In this document: positions 31,711 through 40,445 of the stretch, piece after piece
Numbering within the stretch: the first letter of the stretch is position 1
How the letters are laid out: every line of letters begins with the position of its first letter
Source of the DNA: Bacteroidales bacterium UBA1757
Lineage (GTDB): Bacteria; Bacteroidota; Bacteroidia; Bacteroidales; UBA1402
Assembly: GCA_002315625.1 (NCBI GenBank)
Contig: DCHH01000096.1
Coordinates: 1-40,445, forward strand
Reading direction: 5' to 3'
DNA: 40,445 bases
Position numbers and translations under genes: made by a program
The notes under the pieces: generated by a model
What the model was told of the DNA's origin: nothing
Seen by the model: the letters and a program-made list of their open reading frames with translations, nothing else
Databases searched by the model: none

Positions 31711-32718
31711 ATGAAAGCAGCCATCGTAGGCATCAGCGGTGCCGTAGGTCAGGAGCTCTTGAAAGTCTTGACACAGAGAAACTTCCCGGCAGAAGAACTT
31801 GTTTTGTTCGGTTCCTCACGCAGTGCAGGTCGTACCTATAACTTTAGAGGCAAAGATATTGTCGTCAAGGAATTGAAGGACAATGATGATTTCAAGGGTA
31901 TTGACGTAGCTTTCGTATCAGCAGGGGGAAGCACCTCAAAAGCATTCGCACAAACCATCACCCGTCACGGGACAGTCATGATTGACAATTCAAGTGCATT
32001 CCGCATGGACAGCGATGTTCCGCTCGTCGTTCCCGAAGTGAACCCGGAAGATGCCCTGACACGTCCGCGCGGCATCATCGCCAACCCGAACTGCACCACC
32101 ATACAGATGGTTGTGGCTTTGAAGGCCATAGAGAAGCTCAGCCACATCAAGCGCGTTCATGTATCCACATACCAAGCCGCCTCCGGAGCCGGAGCCCTGG
32201 CCATGAAGGAACTGGTCGAGCAATATGCCCAGATAGGCAGAGGTGATGAAGCCAAGGTCGAGAAATTCGCCTACCAGCTTGCATACAACCTTATTCCGCA
32301 AGTTGATGTGTTCAACGACGACGGCTACACCAAAGAGGAGGCCAAGATGTACAACGAGACCCGCAAAATCATGCACAGCGACATCCTTGTCAGCGCCACT
32401 TGCGTACGTGTACCCGTCTTGCGTGCCCATAGTGAAAGTATCTGGATTGAAACCGAGCGTCCAATCGAAGTTTCCGAGGCCCGGGAAGCCTTTGCTGCCA
32501 GCGAGGGTATTGTACTGCAGGACGACCCGTCCAACAAGGTCTATCCGATGCCTCTCTTCCTGTCCGGATCCGACCCCGTCTATGTAGGCCGTATCCGCAA
32601 GGACGTAAGTAACCCCAACGGACTTGCTTTCTGGATTGTTGGAGACCAGATTCGCAAAGGTGCCGCACTGAATGCCGTGCAGATAGCTGAATATCTTATC
32701 GAAGCAAAATCATTGTAA
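31711..32718 (+). CDS. asd: Aspartate-semialdehyde dehydrogenase
   Basis: Asd reduces aspartyl-4-phosphate with NADPH in the pathway to lysine, threonine, methionine and diaminopimelate. The 335-residue product has the N-terminal NADP-binding motif VGISGAVGQELLKVL, the active-site Cys in NPNCTTIQMVVALK, the substrate-binding segment YQAASGAGALAMKEL, and RVPVLRAHSESIWIETERP, which contains the catalytic His. The start at 31711 gives the normal N-terminus. dut begins one base after the stop, so the two genes are cotranscribed. Confidence 0.97.
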   Translation: MKAAIVGISGAVGQELLKVLTQRNFPAEELVLFGSSRSAGRTYNFRGKDIVVKELKDNDDFKGIDVAFVSAGGSTSKAFAQTITRHGTVMIDNSSAFRMDSDVPLVVPEVNPEDALTRPRGIIANPNCTTIQMVVALKAIEKLSHIKRVHVSTYQAASGAGALAMKELVEQYAQIGRGDEAKVEKFAYQLAYNLIPQVDVFNDDGYTKEEAKMYNETRKIMHSDILVSATCVRVPVLRAHSESIWIETERPIEVSEAREAFAASEGIVLQDDPSNKVYPMPLFLSGSDPVYVGRIRKDVSNPNGLAFWIVGDQIRKGAALNAVQIAEYLIEAKSL

Positions 32719-32719
32719 T

Positions 32720-33154
32720 ATGCAGATAAAAATAGTCAACCAGAGCAAGCATCCGCTTCCAAACTACGCAACCCCTTTATCAGCAGGGATGGATCTCCGG
32801 GCCAATCTCGATGCACCAGTCACCCTGCAGCCAATGCAGCGTAAACTCATACCCACTGGCCTGAGAATCGAACTGCCAGAAGGATACGAGGCTCAGATTC
32901 GTCCACGAAGCGGTCTTGCCATTAAAAAAGGTATTACTGTACTGAACTCTCCAGGCACCATTGATGCCGACTACAGAGGGGAAATCGGAGTGATTCTCAT
33001 CAATCTTTCCACCGAGCCTTTTGTCATCGAAGACGGCGAACGCATCTGCCAGATGGTCATAGCACGGCATGAGCAGGCTTCATGGACAGAAGTAACAGAA
33101 TTGACAGACACCGAACGGGGCGAAGGCGGCTTCGGCCACACAGGGAAACAATAA
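32720..33154 (+). CDS. dut: dUTP diphosphatase (dUTPase)
   Basis: Dut hydrolyses dUTP to dUMP and pyrophosphate, which keeps uracil out of DNA and feeds dTMP synthesis. The 144-residue trimeric-type enzyme has all five motifs: AGMDLRAN (1), RPRSGLAIKKGI (2), NSPGTIDADYRGEIGVILIN (3), GERICQMVIAR (4) and RGEGGFGHTGKQ (5). The Asp in motif 3 is the catalytic base and the C-terminal motif 5 closes over the substrate. The neighbours asd and the TPR gene lie one and six bases away. Confidence 0.97.
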   Translation: MQIKIVNQSKHPLPNYATPLSAGMDLRANLDAPVTLQPMQRKLIPTGLRIELPEGYEAQIRPRSGLAIKKGITVLNSPGTIDADYRGEIGVILINLSTEPFVIEDGERICQMVIARHEQASWTEVTELTDTERGEGGFGHTGKQ

Positions 33155-33160
33155 GTCAGA

Positions 33161-34855
33161 ATGAAACGCATCAAGTGGCTAATAGTTGCTGCCTTTCTGA
33201 CCATTCAGGCCATGGCCGGAGAGAATGAATGCTCCTATTTCTTTCAGGAAGCTATGCGCCTGAAGGCGTCACAACAGTATGCCGAAGCCTTTGACCTGTT
33301 GCGCCATTGTCATGCAATTGACCCCACCGATGCCGGCACTCTGTATGAATTGTCGCCATACTACAGGGGGATGAACGATATGGCCACCTATCTGGCATAT
33401 CTCGAGGAGGCACACCGTCAGGATCCTGACAACTACTGGATTACCTTACAGTTAGCCTCCGCCTGGAAAGAAGCTCAAGACCTCAACAGGGCATCTCAAC
33501 TGATTGCAGAAATCATAGCCGACGACCCCAACGAAAGCGACCTTTATTACCCCTTGGCACAAATGTATGCTGAGCTGAAAGACTACAAGTCAGCCATCCA
33601 TGCTTTTGACAAACTGGAAAATGCCATCGGGGTCAGAGATGATATCACTCTGGCAAAGTGCCATATCTATGAGACCATGGGACAGCCCTCCAAAGCCATC
33701 AAGGAATTTGAGCGCCTGGCCCGTACCCAGCCCGACAACGCCCATACTCAGCTCACGCTGGCTTCCGTCTATCTCTCCCATGCCGGTGAGGATAAAAAGG
33801 GGAAAATGGAAGAAAAGGCCCTTTCAATTATCAACTCTTCCATTAAGGAGAATCCCAATAGCGGCGAATGTCTCATGGCCCTGGCCGACTACTACCTTAA
33901 GACAGGCAACGACAAGGGTTTGGAGCAACAGCTCACCGCCGTCATCGACAGTCCAAAGGTCGATATAGAGACAAAACTGAGATCTCTTCAATACTTCGTA
34001 AAGCAGACGCCTGAAGACAGTGTCTTTGTGCATCAGTCGTTCCTCAAGGTGCTGGAGCAATACCCGGAAGAATACACCATTCACCAGATGTATGTAATCT
34101 GGCTTATGCAACACAACGAGAAAGAACTTTCCAAAGAGGAATTAAGGAATGTCCTCGACATGAACCCAGACCAGGTTGAAGTATGGGAAGACTACATGAC
34201 ATTGTATCTTCAGGACAATGATGTAGATAATGTTGAGCGAATCAGTGAGGAAGCCCTCGGATATTTCCCTGACCATAAGGCGTTCTGGTACTATTTGGCA
34301 ATCAGCAAAAGTATCAGGAAAGACTACCCCAACGCCATCGAAGCCTATCTCAAAGCCGCACAGAACTCATTACAGGGAGACGAGGCTTTTAAATCGGAAT
34401 GCTACGGCAACATTGGGGATATCTACCACGAGCTGGGCGATACTGTCACTTCTTATACATATTACGATGAAGCCCTGCGCTATAATCCGAACAATGTACT
34501 GGTGCTCAACAACTACGCATATTTTCTCTGCCTGCAGGGAGAATCCCTCGAACAGGCCGAGCAAATGTCACGCCGAGCCGTCAAGATAGAAGCCACAAAC
34601 AGCACATACCTCGACACATACGCATGGGTATGCTTCAAGCAAGGGAAATACTCAATTGCCAAAGCCTACATGGAACGCGCTTTCGTCAATCTCAAGGAAT
34701 CAAATCCGGAAATCTCCGAACATTACGGCGATATTCTATGGTTCTGCGGAGAAAAGGAGGCTGCTGCTGCTCAGTGGATTGAGGCATACCACCTTTCATC
34801 TGAACCTTCAGATGTGCTGAAACTGAAAGCCGAATCGGGAGACTATTACGAATAA
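33161..34855 (+). CDS. Secreted TPR-repeat protein
   Basis: The 564-residue protein has an N-terminal signal peptide (KWLIVAAFLTIQAMA) followed by many tetratricopeptide repeats. Clear units include QYAEAFDLLRHCHAIDP near 37-53, SAIHAFDKLENAIG near 145, NAIEAYLKAAQNS, TSYTYYDEALRYNPNNVLVLNNYAYFLC and KYSIAKAYMERAFVN. No lipobox is present. It probably scaffolds a periplasmic complex. Its conserved spot between dut and the DUF4292-EnvC genes suggests a cell-envelope role, but the function is unknown. Confidence 0.88.
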   Translation: MKRIKWLIVAAFLTIQAMAGENECSYFFQEAMRLKASQQYAEAFDLLRHCHAIDPTDAGTLYELSPYYRGMNDMATYLAYLEEAHRQDPDNYWITLQLASAWKEAQDLNRASQLIAEIIADDPNESDLYYPLAQMYAELKDYKSAIHAFDKLENAIGVRDDITLAKCHIYETMGQPSKAIKEFERLARTQPDNAHTQLTLASVYLSHAGEDKKGKMEEKALSIINSSIKENPNSGECLMALADYYLKTGNDKGLEQQLTAVIDSPKVDIETKLRSLQYFVKQTPEDSVFVHQSFLKVLEQYPEEYTIHQMYVIWLMQHNEKELSKEELRNVLDMNPDQVEVWEDYMTLYLQDNDVDNVERISEEALGYFPDHKAFWYYLAISKSIRKDYPNAIEAYLKAAQNSLQGDEAFKSECYGNIGDIYHELGDTVTSYTYYDEALRYNPNNVLVLNNYAYFLCLQGESLEQAEQMSRRAVKIEATNSTYLDTYAWVCFKQGKYSIAKAYMERAFVNLKESNPEISEHYGDILWFCGEKEAAAAQWIEAYHLSSEPSDVLKLKAESGDYYE

Positions 34856-34859
34856 TTTC

Positions 34860-35615
34860 ATGAAGAAAAGAAACATCATTCCACTTGTGGTCATCAGCCT
34901 ACTGGCGGTTGTTCTCCATGGTTGCGGTACGCAGAAAAATATTTCCGTACATCGTGACGAAGCGAAACTGGAACAAGCTCTACGGCAAATAAATTCATCA
35001 ACGCACACCCTCGATGCACGATACACAGTACAAACTGGCTCATTGCCCATCAAAGGACAGATTAAGATTCAAGAAGACAGTTGTTTGTGGCTCTCCGCCC
35101 AATTCCTGGGAATGGAAGCAGGCAGGGGCCTGTTGACCGATAACAGCCTCCAGATTATTTACCGTATGCAAAAGGTTGGCTTCACACTCGACAGTTGGGA
35201 ATTTTTCCCACTCGTACGGAGATGCGCAAATGCAATCCTGCTGCATAAGATTATTCTTCCGTCAGGAAAAGAACCGGTTATATCCGATTTCATTGCAGCC
35301 AGAACTGACGATGGGGGATGGCAGCTTATCCGCCACGAATCTCCCGCCGACATTTCATACTTTCTGGACGGCCAACTACAACTTATTAGCAGCCGCTGCA
35401 CAATTGACGGACATGAGATTACGGCCTCCTATTCCTCCTTTGAAGAAGGATTCCCGACTCACATTGTCCTTTCGGCTCCAAAGGACAACTTTTCCGCAGA
35501 GCTTAACCTTAGCAGGATTGTTCGTAACGGTAGCCTCAATATCGATTTCAATATACCCCAAGGATACTCTGAGGCCCCAGTCGGTCAACTTCTTAAAATG
35601 CTCCATCTGAAATGA
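34860..35615 (+). CDS. DUF4292-family lipoprotein
   Basis: The 251-residue product begins MKKRNIIPLVVISLLAVVLHGCG, a lipoprotein signal with lipobox LHGC. The body (TLDARYTVQTGSLPIKGQIKIQEDSCLWLSAQFLGMEAGRGLLT, then LEAPV-like turn SEAPVGQLLKML at the end) is beta-rich and resembles the DUF4292 family, a LolA/LolB-like fold seen upstream of EnvC in Bacteroidales. It could bind lipids or lipoproteins in the periplasm, but this is inference. The C-terminus overlaps the EnvC-like start by four bases. Confidence 0.85.
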   Translation: MKKRNIIPLVVISLLAVVLHGCGTQKNISVHRDEAKLEQALRQINSSTHTLDARYTVQTGSLPIKGQIKIQEDSCLWLSAQFLGMEAGRGLLTDNSLQIIYRMQKVGFTLDSWEFFPLVRRCANAILLHKIILPSGKEPVISDFIAARTDDGGWQLIRHESPADISYFLDGQLQLISSRCTIDGHEITASYSSFEEGFPTHIVLSAPKDNFSAELNLSRIVRNGSLNIDFNIPQGYSEAPVGQLLKMLHLK

Positions 35616-36853
35616 CCATACAAGTACGTACACACCTTATATTATGGGTTCTGCTTTGCCTGAGTAGTGTTCATGTACATGCTCAGAGCCTTAGTGAAAT
35701 ACGCAGACAGCATGAGGAGGTGATACGTCAGATTGATGCGACTCAAAAGGCTTTGGAAAGCAATAAGAGTACCATCAGCAACATGCTTTATCAATACAAT
35801 GCCTTAAACAACAAGGTAAAGGAATCTGAGCGCTATCTGTCGGCACTTACCGCCGAATACAGAAAAACCACCGAAGAGCTGAATAAGCTGAATGCCGAAA
35901 ACTCTCAGCTTGAAAAACAGCTGAATGAGTGCAAGGATGACTATGCCAAGATGGTTCGTCAGATATACCTGCATCTCAAAGACCGCGATAAACTTTCCTT
36001 TATTTTCTCTGCCGAGGACTTCAACCAGAGCATCCGCCGTATGCGCTATCTGAATGACTATTCACATTACGAGCATGACAAGGCCAAGGAGATCAAGGCA
36101 AAACAGTCCGAGCTGGAAGAAGTCCGTTCCAAACTGGAGATAAAAAAGCAGGAGCAGGAAGAACTTGTAAAAGAGCAGCAGGGAGCACGCGACAAACTCA
36201 AGGGTGAACGCTCCAAGCAGGACAAGATGGTCAAGCAGATGCGCCGCAAGAACACCCAGCTGACAGAAGAGCTGAAAAAACAACGTCAGAAAGCGGCCAA
36301 ACTGAATGACATGATTGACAAATTCATCGCTGAGGAAAACCGCAAATCGTCGTCTGCCACTCCTGACGGACAAAAGCGGGAGGCTGCCACCCAAGGAGGC
36401 TATGCCATGACCATCGATGAGAAGAAACTTTCCGATGAATTCGGCAAAAACAAAGGCCTTCTGCCATTCCCTGTCAACCAGCCTGGCGTCGTAGTGGTCC
36501 ATTTCGGCCAGGATAAGCATAGTGATATGAAATATGTTCAGAACAGCAGCAGCGGCATCGACATCAAGACCTCTCCGGGAGCCTCTGCCCGGGCCGTATT
36601 CAAAGGCTATGTGTCGAAAGTCTTCACTCTGCAAGGTGGTAATTACAATATCCTCATCCGCCACGGCAACTATCTGACAGTCTATACCAACCTATCGGAT
36701 GTCAGTGTCACTACCGGGCAGACTGTCAAAACAGGTCAGGAACTCGGTCACATCTATGTTGACAAAGCACAGGACAACAAGACAATTCTCCATTTTCAGG
36801 TACGCTTGGACAAAGACAAACTCGACCCTGAAGGATGGCTAAAAAGACAATGA
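35612..36853 (+). CDS. envC: EnvC-like murein hydrolase activator (coiled coil plus degenerate LytM/M23 domain)
   Basis: After a signal peptide (LILWVLLCLSSVHVHA), residues about 25-250 form a long coiled coil, as in EnvC/NlpD-type activators. The C-terminal LytM/M23 domain (about 285-413) lacks the zinc ligands: the HxxGxDI element reads SSSGIDI and the later HGH-type motif reads RHGNYLTVYTNL. It therefore probably does not cleave peptidoglycan but activates amidases at the division site. The neighbours DUF4292 and the M20 gene overlap it at both ends, which indicates translational coupling. Confidence 0.88.
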   Translation: MTIQVRTHLILWVLLCLSSVHVHAQSLSEIRRQHEEVIRQIDATQKALESNKSTISNMLYQYNALNNKVKESERYLSALTAEYRKTTEELNKLNAENSQLEKQLNECKDDYAKMVRQIYLHLKDRDKLSFIFSAEDFNQSIRRMRYLNDYSHYEHDKAKEIKAKQSELEEVRSKLEIKKQEQEELVKEQQGARDKLKGERSKQDKMVKQMRRKNTQLTEELKKQRQKAAKLNDMIDKFIAEENRKSSSATPDGQKREAATQGGYAMTIDEKKLSDEFGKNKGLLPFPVNQPGVVVVHFGQDKHSDMKYVQNSSSGIDIKTSPGASARAVFKGYVSKVFTLQGGNYNILIRHGNYLTVYTNLSDVSVTTGQTVKTGQELGHIYVDKAQDNKTILHFQVRLDKDKLDPEGWLKRQ

Positions 36854-37989
36854 CCATGAGCAAAACTTCTAAACTGGCCGAAGAGGCTGTCAGCCTGCTC
36901 AGGAATCTGGTTGCAATTAAGTCCTACAGCCGGGAGGAGGCTGCCCGCTGTGATTATCTGGAAAAATACCTCAAGGAGCATGGTCAGCATGTCCATCGCA
37001 TCGGCAACAATCTTTGGTGTGAAGCCCATAAGCACAATGCGGCCTTCCCAACCATCTTACTGAACTCCCATATTGACACAGTACCTGCGAGCGAAAAGTG
37101 GACGTATGAGCCATTTGTATTACAGGAGAAAGAGTTTTTACTACCTGACGGCAATAGCGAAAAGAGGCTCTACGGATTGGGCAGCAACGATGCCGGAGCG
37201 CCACTGACATGCCTTATCCAGACATATCTTACTCTGTCAGCCCAACAAATCCCGTACAACCTGATACTTGGCCTCAGCTGCGAAGAAGAAGTGACAGGTA
37301 AGGGAGGTATTGACATGCTGCTGACAGAACTGCCAGCCATTGACTTTGCCCTGGTCGGCGAACCCACCTCAATGAAAGCGGCAATTGCCGAAAAAGGGCT
37401 TATGGTTCTTGACTGCACGGCTCACGGCACAACGGGCCATGCGGCTCACAATAATGGCGACAATGCCATTTACAAAGCCATGAAGGCTATTAACTGGCTA
37501 CGGACGACAATCATCGACAACGACCCTTCATCACCAGTCAGACCCGGCTGGAACGGAGAGAGCATACTCGGCCCGGTCAAGATGACAGTCACTATCATCG
37601 AAGGTGGTTCCAAACACAATGTCGTACCTGACAGTTGCCGCTTCACTGTTGATGTAAGGGTTAATGACAAATATGAGAACGAAACCTTGTTCCATTATAT
37701 AGAGCAGCAGCTCGCCGGGATGGATTGCACTGTTCAGGCCCGCTCATTCAGGCTTTCCTCATCAGGCATTTCTCCTCAGCATCCAGCCGTTCAGAGGTGT
37801 AAATCCCTCGGCCTTGAATGTTTCGGCTCACCCACCCTGTCAGACCAGTCACGCATGCCATTCTCATCGATAAAAATGGGCCCCGGCGACTCAAAGCGTT
37901 CACATACTGCCGATGAATACATCCGTCCGGAAGAAATCAAGGACGGCGTTGAAGGCTATCTCAGATTTTTAGAAGGACTCACTTTATAG
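36850..37989 (+). CDS. M20-family metallopeptidase/deacylase, acetylornithine-deacetylase-like
   Basis: This is a dinuclear zinc hydrolase of 379 residues. Metal ligands are visible in NSHIDTVPASEKWTYEPF (His, Asp), GLGSNDAGAPL (Asp), GLSCEEEVTGKGG (catalytic Glu and ligand), ALVGEPTS and the C-terminal SKRSHTADEYI (His). The insert domain with GTTGHAAH is typical of M20 dimers. In Bacteroidales the ArgE-like members act on N-acyl-ornithine or N-acyl-citrulline in arginine synthesis, and this is the likely role here. The start at 36850 overlaps the EnvC-like stop as ATGA. An ATG at 36835 is also in frame. Confidence 0.88.
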   Translation: MTMSKTSKLAEEAVSLLRNLVAIKSYSREEAARCDYLEKYLKEHGQHVHRIGNNLWCEAHKHNAAFPTILLNSHIDTVPASEKWTYEPFVLQEKEFLLPDGNSEKRLYGLGSNDAGAPLTCLIQTYLTLSAQQIPYNLILGLSCEEEVTGKGGIDMLLTELPAIDFALVGEPTSMKAAIAEKGLMVLDCTAHGTTGHAAHNNGDNAIYKAMKAINWLRTTIIDNDPSSPVRPGWNGESILGPVKMTVTIIEGGSKHNVVPDSCRFTVDVRVNDKYENETLFHYIEQQLAGMDCTVQARSFRLSSSGISPQHPAVQRCKSLGLECFGSPTLSDQSRMPFSSIKMGPGDSKRSHTADEYIRPEEIKDGVEGYLRFLEGLTL

Positions 37990-37998
37990 TTTATCCAA

Positions 37999-40445
37999 AT
38001 GACACACCGCACTTTTTCTATTGCCGTTGCCTGCATGGCATCAATTCTCAGTTTATCTGCCCAGCAGATGACACCCGTGACAAAAGCCAATTATGACCAG
38101 GCAGAAAAATACACCAACAAAAAGATGCAGCGCCTTGTCAAGAGCCGCGTCTTAGTGCCTCATTGGTTTAAGGATTCCGATAAGTTCTGGTACCAGTGGA
38201 CAGACACCAAGGGCACCTACTATTATATTGTCGATGCCGTAGCCAAAACCAAGACTCCAGTCTTTGACCTTGAAGATCTCGCCATAGAGCTGACTGAACT
38301 CACCCTCGACCCGTACGATGCCCAACACATTCCCATAAAGGGCCTTGAACTGAAAGACGACAACACCTTCAAATTTGAGGTTCAGTCAAATCTTCTTGTT
38401 CCTAAGAAGAATGATTCCGCCAAGAAGGATACGACGGCAGTAAATGATAGCGTATCTGTCAAAAAAGCCGTTTTCATCGGCACAAAAGATATGGAAAAGA
38501 AACTCTTCCGCTTCGAATACGACATCAGGTCGCACCGTCTTACCGATGTCACGGACAAGGAGGAGGAAAAGGACTTCCCCCGTTGGGCCTCAATTGCCCC
38601 TGACACTTCATGCGTTTTATACGTGAAAGGATATAACGTTTTCTGGACCGATATGGCAAATCTCCGCAAACTGATGAAGGACGAGAAAGATTCAACCGTT
38701 GTGGAGCATCAATACACCTTTGACGGAACGGCTGACATTCCTTACGGCAGCGACAATTACGCCGGTGCGCTCGAACGCGACACGACCAAGCGGTACCCGC
38801 TGTACGGGGCCTGGTCACCCGACAGCAAGACCTACGCCTCCATAGAGTACGATATGAGCGACATAGAACAACTATGGGTCATCAATTCCTTGAGCGAACC
38901 TCGTCCTACACTGGAAAAATACCGTTATCAGGTGCCGGGAGAGGCCAGTGAAAAGGCCTCATTGCATATTTTCAATGTCGCAGAAAAGAGTCACCGTACT
39001 GTCAACACCGCATGCTTCAAGGATCAGAACCTCTCAATAGAGACCCTGCCTTCAAAGAACAGTGACAAGTTCGACAAATATAACCGGGTAATCTGGTCGG
39101 GCACCAACGACGCTTTCTGGCTTATCCGTACCAGCCGCGACCAGCATCATGCCCAGCTTTGCAAAGCCGACCTCAGGCAAGACACCGTACAAGTGGTTTT
39201 GCAGCAGGACCTGAACACCTACATCGATGTCTTCAATTTCCGTTCAGTCAGTCAGGGACGGGAGTTCATCCTGCAGTCGGAAAAGACAGGTTGGTCACAC
39301 CTATATCTCTACAACTCCGACGGCACCCTGAAAAATGCAATTACCAAAGGGTCTTGGCATGTGGAAAACATCCTTGAGGTCGATGAGCAGGCCCGCGTGG
39401 TCTATTTCACCGCCTGCGGCTACAATAAGGACCAGCATCCCTACTACATGCATGCCTACCGCATCAACTTCGACGGAACAGGTCTGAAGGAAATCAACAG
39501 TGGCGATTTCCACGATGACGATTATTTTTCCGGGAGAGGAAGCAAGGCAATCTCTGACGACGGCAAATATCTCGTAAGTGCCCATTCACGCGTTGATATG
39601 ATTCCGGAAAATGTTTTGTACCGTACCGACGGAACTAAGCTTATGGTTCTGGAAACCGCCGATTTCAGCCAGTTGTTCAAGGCCGGCTACCATTTCCCCG
39701 AGATTTTCACAGTCAAGGCCGCCGACGGCATCACAGACCTCTACGGTGTCATGTACAAGCCGTATGATTTCGATTCCACAAAGGTATATCCAATCATTGA
39801 ATACGTTTATCCCGGCCCTCAGGTAGAATCTCCGTACTATTCATGGACAAATGTCCAACTGCGCACAGACCGTCTGGCCCAGCTCGGCTTTATTGTCATT
39901 ACGGTCGGCCAGCGTGGAGGTCATCCCTGGCGTTCGAAATGGTACCACAACTTTGGTTACGGCAATATGCGCGACTATCCGTTGGAAGACCACAAGGCGG
40001 CGGTCCAGCAGCTCGCCGCACAGCACAAATGGATTGATGTCAACAAAGTTGGCATTCACGGCCATAGCGGCGGCGGATTCATGTCAACTGCAGCCATCCT
40101 TACCTATCCCGATTTCTACAAGGTCGCCGTTTCCTGTGCCGGCAACCACGACAATCGCATCTATAACCGCTGGTGGAGCGAGACCCACCACGGCGTGAAG
40201 GAAATTATAGCCGAAAACGACACCACATTCGAGTATGCCATCCACTACAACCAGGAACTTGCCAAGAACCTCAAGGGACATCTGCTGTTAGTGCACGGCG
40301 ATATCGACAACAACGTTCATCCTGCCAACTCCATCCGAATGGCAAACGCGCTAATCAAGGCCAACAAGCGTTTCGATATGCTCATCCTCCCCGGACAGCG
40401 CCATGGATTCGGTGACATGAACGAGTACTTCTTCTGGAAAATGGC
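37999..40445 (+). CDS. S9-family prolyl oligopeptidase/dipeptidyl-peptidase, 3' end beyond window
   Basis: The reading frame starts at 37999 (signal peptide FSIAVACMASILSLSA, cleavage near SA-QQ) and remains open to the right edge, 815 codons. The N-terminal part is a beta-propeller, including a charged low-complexity insert at residues 135-155. The C-terminal alpha/beta-hydrolase domain has the full triad: Ser690 in GHSGGGF, Asp770 in HGDIDNNV and His802 in GQRHGFG. GNMRDYPLEDH lies before the nucleophile as in DPP-IV-type enzymes. It probably removes dipeptides or cleaves peptides in the periplasm. It follows the M20 gene by nine bases. Confidence 0.93.
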   Translation, partial: MTHRTFSIAVACMASILSLSAQQMTPVTKANYDQAEKYTNKKMQRLVKSRVLVPHWFKDSDKFWYQWTDTKGTYYYIVDAVAKTKTPVFDLEDLAIELTELTLDPYDAQHIPIKGLELKDDNTFKFEVQSNLLVPKKNDSAKKDTTAVNDSVSVKKAVFIGTKDMEKKLFRFEYDIRSHRLTDVTDKEEEKDFPRWASIAPDTSCVLYVKGYNVFWTDMANLRKLMKDEKDSTVVEHQYTFDGTADIPYGSDNYAGALERDTTKRYPLYGAWSPDSKTYASIEYDMSDIEQLWVINSLSEPRPTLEKYRYQVPGEASEKASLHIFNVAEKSHRTVNTACFKDQNLSIETLPSKNSDKFDKYNRVIWSGTNDAFWLIRTSRDQHHAQLCKADLRQDTVQVVLQQDLNTYIDVFNFRSVSQGREFILQSEKTGWSHLYLYNSDGTLKNAITKGSWHVENILEVDEQARVVYFTACGYNKDQHPYYMHAYRINFDGTGLKEINSGDFHDDDYFSGRGSKAISDDGKYLVSAHSRVDMIPENVLYRTDGTKLMVLETADFSQLFKAGYHFPEIFTVKAADGITDLYGVMYKPYDFDSTKVYPIIEYVYPGPQVESPYYSWTNVQLRTDRLAQLGFIVITVGQRGGHPWRSKWYHNFGYGNMRDYPLEDHKAAVQQLAAQHKWIDVNKVGIHGHSGGGFMSTAAILTYPDFYKVAVSCAGNHDNRIYNRWWSETHHGVKEIIAENDTTFEYAIHYNQELAKNLKGHLLLVHGDIDNNVHPANSIRMANALIKANKRFDMLILPGQRHGFGDMNEYFFWKM

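Noticed and set aside
1..40445. CRISPR arrays, tRNA or rRNA genes, insertion sequences, phage integration
   Set aside because: No regular spaced repeats, cloverleaf-like sequence, transposase motif or phage genes were seen. The only recombinase is a housekeeping XerD.

Overview
The window is a gene-dense piece of a Bacteroidales (Bacteroidota) chromosome. The evidence is a SusD-family lipoprotein, repeated promoters of the Bacteroidota type (TTG, 18-21 nt, TAnnTTTG), a fumarate reductase/succinate dehydrogenase operon in C-A-B order, the gene string DUF4271-hemD-rnpA-yidD-tatD, and a secreted protease with a type IX secretion (T9SS) style C-terminal domain. That last trait, with the moderate GC content judged by eye, fits a Prevotellaceae/Paraprevotella-like lineage better than Bacteroides itself, but this placement is a low-confidence inference. 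No tRNA, rRNA, CRISPR array, insertion sequence or prophage was seen. No stretch longer than about 300 bases lacks a gene.

Layout. 1-1028: the end of a susD-like gene, closed by a strong terminator. 1224-5946: a tight operon of sppA, lpxK, a purine nucleoside phosphorylase gene and thiL, followed by a separately promoted PfkB sugar kinase (6026-7105) and a bidirectional terminator. 7183-13527 on the minus strand: a TPR/OmpA-like lipoprotein and an operon O-methyltransferase > rbfA > LolC/E-type permease > secreted trypsin-fold protease. The last two genes are joined in one uninterrupted reading frame. 13528-13701 is a structured, repeat-rich intergenic region. 13702-16926: aroQ (-), xerD (+), then an RNase HI and an rRNA methyltransferase (-). 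17102-20485: sdhC/frdC, frdA, frdB, followed by a large hairpin that overlaps the start of a DUF4271 membrane protein. 21246-23204: hemD, rnpA, yidD and a short tatD-like gene. 23291-28193: a carboxyltransferase of the oxaloacetate decarboxylase/pyruvate carboxylase B type whose biotinyl-like domain has no biotin-accepting motif, and a large secreted F5/8C plus LamG-like protein. 28215-31629 (-): a lipid kinase, lolD, a TcdA/ThiF-type enzyme and a lamin-tail lipoprotein. 31711-40445 (+): asd, dut, a TPR protein, a DUF4292 lipoprotein, an EnvC-like protein, an M20 peptidase, and an S9 peptidase cut by the window end.

The genes are mostly core metabolism and envelope biogenesis. Lipid A (LpxK), lipoprotein trafficking (a LolC/E-type permease and a distant LolD), septal wall turnover (EnvC-like) and YidD/RNase P all serve the envelope. 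FrdCAB with HemD and the oxaloacetate-linked carboxyltransferase fits anaerobic fumarate respiration. The most unusual items are the permease-protease read-through frame, the structured region upstream of the methyltransferase operon, the hairpin over the DUF4271 start and the non-biotinylatable biotinyl-like domain. I did not find a clearly new multi-gene system.
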